From Cephalotus follicularis (taxonomy: Eukaryota > Streptophyta > Magnoliopsida > Oxalidales > Cephalotaceae), in assembly GCA_001972305.1 (NCBI GenBank), contig BDDD01000998.1, positions 241,462-305,461 of the forward strand: 64,000 nucleotides of DNA, written 5' to 3'. Below are positions 32,231 through 43,059 of this stretch, piece by piece (position 1 is the first letter of the stretch; each line of letters begins with the position of its first letter). The translations under genes were made by a program, and so were the position numbers. The notes beneath the pieces are model-generated. The model worked only from the letters and a program-made list of their open reading frames with translations, did not search any database and was not told the origin of the DNA.

Positions 32231-34359
32231 CTTTTTTATTGAACCTGTCTATGTATATAAACAGTCTTTTTCCATATATATGACACGTGCTATTTAGATT
32301 ATATAATTATTGGCATAATCACTTGTGCTTAATCACTTAATTGAAGTAGTCTAAATTAATCTACCTACATGTTTGATGCCCGGAGATAAGGATGGATGCC
32401 AAGTATGGAGGCAGTGGGATTGGCTACATTATTCGTTATGTCGAATAAGTTCCAAGTCATAGGTTCACTTTGTGGGCATTAGTGAACCAGATAGACTTGC
32501 GCGTACGTTTTCTGCTTTTGGGGATTGGAGGATGGATTCTCCCACTATCATCTGTGCTACGACACTAGGGCAAGTACGGGGTGCGTGCTAGGAGCGTGTA
32601 CAATGAACAGGACCCGCGTGGGAAACACTATTTGGATAGTCGCTATTCACGTGTCTGTAGTGATTCCCACTTGTTACGGTTGTGTATAAATGCTTGTCAC
32701 TTAGAGAGTTCTAGAACTCGTCTGATCCTTAAACCTGAGCGACTGCTCTATATTGTAAGGAAACCTTTATGCTTTGATCTCCACCTTACCCCCTTTCTTA
32801 CATGGAGCTGGCAATTGGGTGGTCTTTGGGTATGATCGAATCCATACGAATATAAGCGAGTGCGCAATATGGGATTGTGACACCTGAGCGAAGGTGATCA
32901 GCCCCATTATGGTCTGATTATACTTTGGACTTATGAAATCCTTGGAAAAGGTTGAGGTGGATTGGAAATTAGATTTCTGGAGAGTCTAATAAAGGCCCTA
33001 GTAATTAATCAGATATTTTAGCCATTGAAGTAAAAGTAGGGTTGACACGTATCCTTAATCTATACCTCAGCGGGGCCAAGTATAATGAGGGATTATAGTA
33101 CACGTGAACCGATGACTCAAAGAGTCACGCATTATGGCAGTGTTGAATAAATTATGGAAAATTAATTAGATTAATTTTTCATCCGGATAATATTAGATAT
33201 TAGTCTGGGAGCATTTTAAATTGGTTTGGAACTATTTACAATGGCTTACCGAACCCTAAGGGTGTTTTGGTAATTTATGAACACCACAAAAAATAACCAA
33301 GACTTTAAACAGTCCCTACCCGATAATGATATATTCATAATATGTTGGACATATTTATGTCTTGGTGATAATAATAAAATCAATATTGGTTAGGTGGATT
33401 TTGTGAGCTGCGGCGATATTGGATATTGACGCATAACACTACCTCACTTAATCTTATCTAATTAATATATGAAGGGACATGTGGTATCGCTAAATTGAGT
33501 ATGACTCATTTGTGTGATGAATTGGCTGGTTTGTTGGACAAAGTGTCATGGCCTTATTAAGTGCAGTTGTGTGACATTTGTCATATGACTAATGAGTAGG
33601 ATGACATGTGGCATGTGGAGGGAGTTGGACTCTCTTATTCCTATCTCTTGGAAGGCCACAACACCAACAACTTTCTCTCTAACATTCCAGCAGATTTTTA
33701 AGAAAGAATTCCACCAAATTCTTAAGAGAGAAAATAGAGAGAAAAGAAAGCAAACCTAGGGTTTTCATTCTCTTGTTGAATTCATGCCATAGAGCTTGTA
33801 TTATTCTCTTCAATCCCTTCTTTGATTTTGCTCACAAGTTTGGAGCTACCTTGGGTGGATTAGAATTGACAACACTTGTCTATTTTGCTGCTCCCTTTGC
33901 TAGAATATAGCTAGTTGAAGAAACCAAAAAACCGTTAAAAAGCTATAGGTTTACTTGGAGAAGAAGGCAGTAGTTTTTTCTTGGAGAAATGAAGTGGCTG
34001 GCCAAATCCATAGGCTTGGAGTGTAAGATTATATCATCTTGGAGGTGAAATAAAGCTTGGAGAATTCAAAGGGAGTCTACCCAAGCTTGTACCAGCAAAG
34101 AGAAGGAGCCATCACTATAAGTATAGCTCCTATTCACTTTCTGTGTAGTTAGTGCATCACAATGGCATGCTCAAGTGATGCTAATTTAATTATGACATGA
34201 TGTAGGAGTTCCTTGGACTTGAAATTGCAGGAATTGGAACTGTTTTCATAGTGGTCTAAAGGGTTTTAGCTTCCGCTGCCATAAAACAGATTTTTAAAAT
34301 TTCCCCCTTAACACCCCAACTCCAATTCTCGCACCAGGGATGAATATCGATTCCCAACA
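32231..34359 (+). repeat. Copia LTR remnant
   Basis: No gene. Shares CCAAGTCATAGGTTCACTTT (32450), GGGGTGCGTGCTAGGAG (32579), AAGGAGCCATCACT (34105) and CTTCCGCTGCC (34271) with the copia LTRs at 27199 and 35499, and ends TTCCCAACA at 34359. Its beginning is missing at the Tek2 border. No internal region of its own is seen. Confidence 0.65.
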
Positions 34360-35498
34360 TACACATTGTTAACGAATTTGGCCCTCATTTCTTATTTGAT
34401 GTCCGAACCTTGGTTCTCGTTCTAAACCTACATTTATTCTTCAAAGTCCTTCTAAAGACAAGCACAAAATAATTTGAGTCTTTTCCATTCTCCTAGTAAA
34501 TCTTGGTAAGTTCTTCTTGTTGGCTTGTTAACTAAATTGCTATAGTTATATTTCCATCAATTTTCTGATTACTATTGATTAGATTCTGGTGACTGTGATA
34601 TAGCTTCATGTTTGTTGGTATTAGTTCATGAAATTAAAACACACTAGTATAAGTTAAATACTACTCTCATCCTCTTAGGTTTTGACCTCCATAGGAATGA
34701 TGAAAGGGTTGGATATTTCTTCGGCTTAAAGATGTTATATGTGTTAGTGGGTGAGATACATGAATATATTAGTTTATTTAAGGATTTAAAGTCATATAAA
34801 TCAATTTAATCATTTCCTAGTTAGAAGAAGAAAATTTTGGCCAGGTCATGTCCATAGATTGTTAGTGTTGTTTAATGAGCTTGATGATGTTAGATGGTGT
34901 ATTGAATGATAATATATAATGTTCAATGCATTAGAATGGGTAATGAAGTGATTATAAGACAGTGTTAATAAGTGTGTGCATATTCAAGTGGTGTACTAAT
35001 GCAAATCAGTTTTAAAGTGTAATTAGGAGATAAATCGAGTAATATGATGAATCATAAGCTGCAAATCTAAATTTTAAGTTAAGTGTTAATTGGGGGGAAA
35101 TCATATTTAAAATGGTATTTAGATGTGTAAGGCATCTCATGCATGCATTTCACGCATCTCATGTTTATGAATATATGAAATGTGAATTCTAAGTCAATAA
35201 TATAATGGCTTTATAGACGGGGGTCCTATAGCCGATCCAAATCCTAGAGGGACTAGTCCGCGTAGCTATTGGCTTTGATACAGTGAGTAGGACATTCCCT
35301 TTTCTTACCTTACTTGTTCTTGAAATTTCTTGTTGGATATATGTGCCCTTTTTGCATATTCCTTATATGAGATGACCTAGACAGCTTGATTGCGTTTGAA
35401 CCTCATACTTTGATTCAACTTGTTGAGATACTCACTTTTCCACTATTGAGATATTATTGATGTGGATTTGATGATTATTTCTTGTTCTGGGTGACAAT
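34360..35498 (+). other. Unclear AT-rich stretch, probably 5' part of GypA LTR
   Basis: No gene. I could not find an LTR start matching TGTGACACC of the 3' LTR at 46554. AAAATTTTGGCC near 34834 resembles AAAATTTTGGCT at 46803 in that LTR, and the sequence reads on across the solo LTR at 35499-37934 into the GypA LTR end. Confidence 0.4.
35494..35498. repeat. Target-site duplication of solo copia LTR, left
   Basis: ACAAT, identical to 37935-37939. Confidence 0.65.
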
Positions 35499-37934
35499 TG
35501 TTGGAGTAGGGGTGTCCCTGCATGCCACGATGTGGTATTCAGCTTGTACAAACACTTTCTATTTATATCATCTGTATTCACTTTATGTTTATGTGCATAT
35601 TTAATTTACCAATGGCAAACCATACTATATGTATTATCCCAAACCATCTTAAATGGATCGGATGATCACCATGTCATTCGAGTACACATATAGTGCCCTG
35701 TCGCAAAAGGATTGGATTCATGCCTAAGAGGTTATGAGAATGAGATCCTTAGTCCCTTCTGACAAAACATTCCAAGTCATAGGTTCACTTTTTGGGCAAT
35801 AGTTGAACCGAAAAGACTTTTCGTATTATGCTTGCTCCCGGGTTTAGTGGAGGATGGATCATCTCGTTGCCATTTGGGTTTACCCTAAAGCTAATGCAGG
35901 GTGCATGCAAGGAGCATGTCACTGAACAGACCCACCATAGGAAACCTATTTGGAAAGTCTTACCTATGTCAATAGGATTCCGCTAGTATCGGTATTGTAT
36001 AGTCTATGGTGACTAGTATAGCATTCGTGGAGCTATGTTGTGTCCTTAGACCTGAGCGGCTGGCATGCATTATGTTGCAACTGCTTGACTTTGATTTCCG
36101 CCTTCCCCAGTACTAGCCACGTGCTGGCAAAAGGGTTGTCTTTGGGTCTTGTGGAAACTTCATTGAGATGCATGGGCGATTTCGCAATAAGGAATCGTCA
36201 CACCCGTAAGAGGGTGATCAGCTCTATATTATTTATGTCCGTTGTAGGCTTAAAATTCCTGGCCAGGTATAGGCAGGCTGGAATAGGGTTTTCCGGGATA
36301 GTCTGCCGATAGTCTCAGTGCATACATGAATTTATAGTAATCGCGGGTTTACCTGGGGGTGACATTATTCCAAACCCTAGGTCGCGGTCGGAGCTAAGTA
36401 TGATGTAGGATACATGACACATATGTTGTTGACTGGATAAAGTACTGGTTTACCGGATAACGACTTATAGACATGGGTGATACCATGGATCCGGGGGGTG
36501 ATAAGGAATCACACCGGGGTCATTTTAATAGTCAGGGACTATTAAAGTGGTCATACCAGAACTCCGGGATGTTCTGGGAAACTTATAGTTGTACCGGGGT
36601 CCAACCGGGCTTTCGGATCCCTACTGTTTTTGGATCATGTTGATAGGTGTGGGGCACAAGTCATTGAGTAAGAGGATAGCACCCGGGAGGTGCTACTTGG
36701 CCCTATGAATATTTATTTTTCTAGACTTTATTCATTTCTAAGGAAGTGAAATCGAGCTACACGATAAATAGGTCATTCCGGGCCGAGGGGTATTTTGGTC
36801 ATTTGTGAAAAGTTAACTTTTCATGGAGAGGGAGACCAATTGGGCTGAACCCTAGCTTTGTGATGCTAGCCCAATTGGAGGCTTAGTCACATTAGTGTGA
36901 CTAACTAGTTACTTTAATATAACTAAGTTAACTTGGTTGATTTTCATGGTTGACTTGGTCAAAGTCTTGCACATGAAACCAAGCCATTCCTTGGCTTAGA
37001 ATCAACCTCATGGACGGCCATAGGGAGGAGAGTATGTCTTGGTGTGTGTTGTCATGTTCTAAGTGGGTTAGAACTCATATATGTGAAGATATTTCTTGCA
37101 CATTACAAGTTGCACAAGGCAACACATGTTAAAAAGGCTAAGTGTACATTATCTCTTTGGTTCTCTCTCGTACTCTCTCCCGTTCATATCTCCCTCTCTT
37201 CTTCTCTTCGTCTTCTCTACTGTGTTGAAGAAGAAAGCACCACCGTGGATGCTTAGAACTTCATTGTTCAAGAAGAGAAAATCTTAAACACCTTCCTCTT
37301 ACCATACCATAGCAATTGTAGGTGGAGATTTGCATAAAAACTCTTCCTCCTATTGTGTAGTTTTTATAGAAACTTGGAACCATCAAAAGTAGCTTCACAA
37401 TACTTCTTTGCCTTGCCAAGGGGAGCAACAAATGTGAAGGAGAAAGTCTTGGAGCTCAAGGAAAGGAAATCACATTTTTGAAGGAGTAAAGACTTGAGGT
37501 ATTTTCTTACTTCCTTCTTCTTTACATGCTACATAGATGTGGTGTCCAAGTTGTTCCTAGAGCTTTGCCAAGCTCTAGATGATTTGTTTTTATGCAGGTT
37601 GTGTGTTCTTGCTACGGTTATGTCAAACCCTAGCTCTCCTTTAGGGTGAGACATTGGTTGGGAATGGTTTAGGGTATGGTGTGCATTACCATATCCATTC
37701 ACCATGTTGGCCGTTTTTGGGGTTGGAAAACCCTAGGCCAACCGAACCCTCACATGCTTGGTTCAGCCATATGGTCTTTCTAATGACAGAGTAGTGATCC
37801 TAGGGCCAACTTGGGACATTTCTTGGCAATGGTTATTGGTGGTCCTTATGCCGAGAAAAGATTTTTAAAATTATACACCCTAAACCCTAGATGCCGGAAA
37901 CTTTTTTCTTCCGCTGCGTTCCCAGGTTCCGACA
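35499..37934 (+). mobile_element. Solo copia LTR, 2436 bp
   Basis: TGTTGG...CCGACA, flanked by identical ACAAT, with no internal region: the product of recombination between two LTRs of one element. Related to 27199-28577. An alternative end at 37937 (CAACA) gives no duplication. Its short open frames, for example at 36040 and 37044, are not genes. Confidence 0.7.
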
Positions 37935-37939
37935 ACAAT

Positions 37940-39062
37940 GTCACCTCCCCTTATGTGCATTATTCTGAGATTGTGTTTTGTACTCTGATGCTAAGTACCC
38001 CTGTGTTATTTACTTTTGCACGTAGGCCCATCGTACAGGGTAGGGTGCGTCCCATAGCAAGCACATCGTATGGGGTGGGGTGTTAGGTATGATGCATAAC
38101 CTATAGTGCGCTCAGTAGCAGGCCCATCGTATGGGGTGGGGTGTTACGCCGAAGCATAGCCTATAGGCATACTTTGCACCGGTGCATATATATATATATA
38201 TACACACAAACATTATAGCCTTAGGTTGATTGCTTTAGTTGATGACATTTCATGTGTACCAACATTTCCTGATATTGTGATTTATATGCGGACACATTTG
38301 CGGTTATCGTGTTACATGTGTGGATCTTATGTAAATTTTTGGAGCTCATTTCTTGAGATCGAGATTTCCTTTTATCGAAATTGTCTTTTCGTTGATTACA
38401 TTTATTTTACTTTGATGTTATACCATGATTTATATCATTTCCTTTTTATTTAGTGTATCATTCCTATCTCACTTAGTCATATGGACTAACCCTCTCCTTA
38501 TCTATTTTTCAGTTACAGCGGCAATTGCTAGTCCACCTGATCCATCGTTTGGTAGCAGTTGAGTTTAGTGAAGGTAGACCATGGACAGCATACGCTGGCA
38601 GTCTCCACCTGTTTTGCATGCATAATGGGGACATTTGGGTTGTTGTATATATATATATATATATATATATGAGTATTGGAGATTGTGTTGTATATATGTG
38701 TATGTATTGTGATTATGAGCTGGATTTTGCTAAACAAGTCCATATATGTATATGGATTCAGATTCCTCCTATAGGAGTGTGGAAATTACTGGTTGCTGCT
38801 TCTTGCAGGAAATTTTTTTGGGGATAGGTCCAGTTTTAGGGGAACCTCTTGCAGTTTTTCTACAGGAATTTCCACCTCTTCTTAAGTTTTAAATAAATAG
38901 TTAAGGATAGAAATTGATTTGGCTAGGAACTTATATTGGCAAGAAAATAAATAGGTACATTTTAAAGTAAGCTAAGTGAGGAAAGGGGAAAATGAGGAAA
39001 GTTTATAGTATAGGCACGGTCTGTTCAGGCGAGGTTATGGCCTTGCGGGACGGGTCATGACA
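37940..39062 (+). repeat. GypA 5' LTR, right part
   Basis: Ends GACGGGTCATGACA at 39062, next to a primer site. Contains a tandem repeat at 38024-38166, TA runs at 38188-38201 and 38645-38670, and CTTAGTCATATGGACTAACCC, the counterpart of a block in the Tekay LTRs. No gene. Confidence 0.8.
38024..38166. repeat. Tandem repeat of about 62 bp in GypA LTR
   Basis: GGCCCATCGTA-GGGTGGGGTG-type units at 38025, 38062 and 38121; the last two also share GTTA...GCATA(A/G)CCTATAG. Confidence 0.8.
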
Positions 39063-39065
39063 AGT

Positions 39066-39079
39066 TTTGTATCAGAGCG
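39066..39079 (+). promoter_or_regulatory. Primer binding site of GypA
   Basis: TTTGTATCAGAGCG, one base short of the usual TGGTATCAGAGC, just after the LTR end. Confidence 0.75.
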
Positions 39080-39152
39080 TAGGTTTTGGGGATTCTGCTG
39101 GTTCATGCATTTCATGCGTTGCATATAGGGTGCATATTTAAGTACTGACATT

Positions 39153-39783
39153 ATGTCACTTGTGAAGGTGATTGTGCTCTGTGGTCGCAGTAGAGGCCGT
39201 AGACATGATAGGGGTAGTGTAGCCCTTATGCCACCAGTGGATCAGGACATACCTACAGAACCTAGAGTGCAGGCTGACCCTGAGAATCAGGGGCAGAAGG
39301 CACAGTCTGCTATGGCCGTCGAGTTTCCTGCAACACAGTCTCCTGAATAGATGCCACCTCCCCCTCCACCTGCTCCAGCAGTTACAGGCCAGACAGTGAC
39401 TTTATTGGTTCAGGCGTTGGGAGCTGCCAGATCCCAACCACTACCTATAGAGCGCATGAAGCGCTTAGGGTCTACCCCATTTGAAGGGACAAGAGACCCC
39501 GCAGATGTCGAGGCATGGTTGAGGGGTTTACAGAGGATTTTTGAGCAGGAAGGGATTGTTAATGATACCAGAGTCCTGCATGTGTCTTTTATGATGGAGA
39601 AGGGCACATTACACTGGTGGGAGGCCACAAGGGTCAGATTCGTAGATCCTGCAGTGATTACTTGGGAGGTATTCAGGCGGGAGTTCTGCAATCATTTCTT
39701 TTCTCCTATATATGTTCATGATAGGTGGAGGGAGTTCATACACCTATGACAAGGTGGCATGATAGTGGCGCTATATGAGTATG
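39153..39783 (+). pseudogene. GypA gag, N-terminal part
   Basis: Arg-rich start (GRSRGRRHDRGS), proline stretch, then a gag domain (STPFEGTRDPADVEAWLRGL, GTLHWWEATR, WEVFRREFCNHFF). TAG at 39348-39350 and TGA at 39748 interrupt it. It is cut at 39783 by a solo LTR and resumes at 42358 (SHYAPALVADKSKR). Gypsy/chromovirus type, different from Tek1 gag. Confidence 0.88.
39779..39783. repeat. Target-site duplication of solo gypsy LTR, left
   Basis: GTATG, identical to 42353-42357. Confidence 0.92.
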
Positions 39784-42352
39784 TGTAGCGCCCCCGACCC
39801 GAGTCCGCTTTAAGCTCAAAGCGAGCTCCGAAGATCGGTGCGTTACATGGGTGTAACCTTTGACCGTCAAATTATTTAATCATTCGACGATCCATTTCAT
39901 ACCATTTAATCTTGACTTAGATTTAAAATCTAACATTATCACTCAATAACTTCACAGGATCACATATGCTTACATCTTTGAAACACTAATTTCAAAATGT
40001 CATATTCTCATTATCATGATCGTTTCTAATACCTTACATTTATACATCACTTAACATGTAACCTTACACAACGGAAAATATAAACTTATCTCATCATAAA
40101 ATAATCATATACTCACCTTTATCATTAACGTCCCATACACTCAAGTATGTTCAATAACTTTTCATATCGTCATCTTACACAAAAACATCATAACCTATGG
40201 CATTCGTTTCCTTACCTTAACATCTATACATCGTTTATCAAAAAACATTACACAGCGGAAAGCATACACGTATAACATAAAACATAACTTCATAGCATAA
40301 ATTTCTTTTCCTTACTCTTCTTCTTTTGCTAACTTCCTCTAAAGCTCGCAACTTCATGTTCAACATTTCCTGGAAGATTATTTGAAAAACAAGACATTGA
40401 AAGGAGTGAGCTTTTAAGAGCCCAGTAAGAATCATAGTTATAAAACGTTATCGAAATTCGTTACTTTTGATAATTTATATCAAAACATTACAAAATCATA
40501 CTTTTCAAAATATCTTTGGAAATCATTTTCTAGTTTTATAAAACCAGAACATTTCTAAAATCGTACCTTTTCTGGTATATATAACCAACATACTTGAAAA
40601 CAATCAAAACGTTTTCCGTTTATACATTCTTGTGGCATATATCTCAGCCAAACTTGAAAACATACTTTCATTGAAAACCATTGTCTGGTCATAACCAGAA
40701 CCTTTCATAAAACTTGTGGTTTAAAAACCCTTAATGAACCCTTTACACCGCTTCACCGGGGCATTGTGCACTCCCCGACTACTATCCTTACATCACATGC
40801 ATGTCCGTGAGCACGCTCGGCTCCATTAACTTTGAGCAATCTCGCTCCATTCCCCTTGGATCACAATCCAAGGACAGTTCATTCATCATATACTTTGAGT
40901 GATCAGCTCAAAGCATTCATAAAAATCATTTCATAACATTCATAAACTTTTCTCTTCATAAAACATTACTCTTCATTTGAGTAGTTAACTCAAATGCATT
41001 CATAAAATCATTTCATAAAACCTTCCTTAATACCTTGAGTGATAGGCTCAAAGTATTCATAAAACGTCATTGTAAAACCTTTCTAAAACTGGTTTTCCAT
41101 ATAGAAACCTTCATTTCATTTCTTTTCACAATCCATAAAACATTTTCATTACTTTGAGTAATTAACTCAAAAATCTTTATAAAACAGTTTTGCATCAGTT
41201 CACTAAAATAGATATTTCATATAAAAATAATCACTTTCATAGAAAACTTAAAACATAAAAGTTAAAGTAGACATCTCAATGAATCTATTGAGACAAAAAT
41301 CATAAAATTCCATTGAGAAACGAAGCTGCAATGAATTTTTAAAGTTGCAGTTTCCTTTTGAAAACAGTACCTGAGCAGTGGAAGAAAACATGAATTTTCA
41401 TCAAGAATTCGATAGAATCTCGAGATGCATAAAATATAAAAGTTAAAGTAGACATCTTGAGGTTTTCAAAACATTAAACCATTATAATTTTCATCAAGAA
41501 CTCAGCAAGATATGAATTAAACTATCTGCTGCATAATTTTGAATCAAAACAGAGGACAACTATGATGAAATGGGTGTAGGATCTCCTTACCTCACTTGAT
41601 CTCCTTCTCTTATTCTCTCCCACGAAATCTCCCTCTTCAGCTCAGCAGAAACCAACTTCTTTCTCAGCTTAGAATGCACACATATATAAGGAGAAAAGGA
41701 AACTTGGAGGCTAAGCTTGGGTGGTGTCATCCATGACCTCACCCATGTGAGCTTGTCTCCATGTGATTGAATCCAATCAATTCAGCTGATGCCACCTGCC
41801 TTATAGTAGTAAAATATCATAATTCATCCATTCCATGCTTGACACGTGCCCTACAATTCATTAAATCCTCCAAAATGGGATAAAAACTCATAATTCTGCA
41901 CCTGACACAGAGCAAAGCGTCGACTCTTTACCTTTAAGCGTCGACTGTCACAGCCTTTACCTGAGTTTTTCACCTCTATCCCGACTAAAGCGCTGACACT
42001 TTACTACAAAGCGTCGCCGCTTTAAGTCTCCTCCAGGTCAACTTTCAATTCTTGGTCTCGAAGCGTCGACTTTTACATTTAAAGCGTCGACCGTTACTAC
42101 CAAAGCGTCGGCGCTTTGGGACAGTTTTCTTTCTCAACACTTAGTCAGAAAATTTTTCTTCTAGGGGCGCTGCCCCCTGAACCCCCGCCTGCTGTCCGGG
42201 CAGTGGGACCCCCCGTCCACTCACCGGGGAGCGGAACCCCCGTACTCCCCGAGCGTAGGGTCATACTACGGGTCCTTTAAACTATCTGCCAATATACACA
42301 ATAGCAAACATTTCCATAATTAATATCTTACATAGAAACTTGGGTCATTACA
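39784..42352 (-). mobile_element. Solo gypsy LTR in GypA gag, 2569 bp
   Basis: TGTAGCGCCCCCGAC...GGGTCATTACA with perfect GTATG flanks. Gag reads across it when it is discounted. Orientation is inferred from a TATATA followed (minus strand) by a GAGAGAATAAGAGAAGGAG leader. It has an AAGCGTCGAC array at 41926-42120 and a GC-rich hairpin at about 42162-42260. No gene. Confidence 0.9.
41926..42120. repeat. AAGCGTCGAC array in solo gypsy LTR
   Basis: Seven units such as AAAGCGTCGACTCTTT, AAGCGTCGACTGTC, AAAGCGTCGCCGCTTT, AAAGCGTCGACCG and AAAGCGTCGGCGCTTT, 230-425 bp from the inferred 5' end. Confidence 0.85.
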
Positions 42353-42357
42353 GTATG
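42353..42357. repeat. Target-site duplication of solo gypsy LTR, right
   Basis: GTATG, identical to 39779-39783. Confidence 0.92.
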
Positions 42358-43000
42358 GATTCCTAGAGATGTCCCATTATGCACCTGCACTGGTAGCCGA
42401 CAAGTCGAAGAGATGCCTGAAATATTTGGAGACAAAGACCTTAGATTAGGCATATAGTGTCAGTTACCCCTTGGATAGTTTTCAGTGACCTGGTAGAGTC
42501 AGCAAAGAGGGTAGAGCAGAGTATAGCTGACTAGAGGCTCAGGAAGGACCAAGGACGAAAGAGGCCTGCATTGCGGCTTGAGTAGGGAGAGTGTCCTCTG
42601 CAGCCCAGAGTCGGTGAGGACGCCCACGTACAACGGACCCACTGGTGGGGAGAGCCGCAGTCCTGCCATTTCATAGGGGTAGAGAGCAGGTAGTTAGTAG
42701 AAGACACAGACCCTAGCTACCAGTGGTATAGTGGCAGATATTATCAGGGCGGTAGACAGGCCGATACTAAGAGTACAATGGTGTCTTCGCAGATGCCATA
42801 GTGTCAAAGATGTGGACGGTCCCATTATGGGGGGTGCAAGAGAGTGACGCGGGAGTGTTACCGATGTGGACTGACATGACATCTTGTGAGGGAGTGCCCG
42901 TATGACCGCTGAGTACAACAGCAACACTGGGACCAGTTCATACAGATAGACAGACTGCAAGCAGAGGGATAGGACAAACATTACAGTAGTCAGGTGCGCA
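42358..43000 (+). pseudogene. GypA gag, C-terminal part with two zinc knuckles
   Basis: Continues gag after the solo LTR. Two CCHC-like knuckles are readable (C-QR-C-GRSHYGGC near 42790 and CYRCGLT...HLVREC near 42855). Several stops and shifts. The nucleocapsid role of these knuckles is RNA binding. Confidence 0.8.
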
Positions 43001-43059
43001 GAGGACCAGACCTATTGCACCACAAACTAGTACCTCGAGAGCTGGCAGTGGCAGGCAGC

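Noticed and set aside
37939..39062. GypA 5' LTR beginning at TGTCACCTCCCC (37939)
   Set aside because: This start does not match the 3' LTR start TGTGACACCCCGTG, and the ACAAT duplication supports a solo copia LTR inserted into a longer LTR instead. Not fully excluded.
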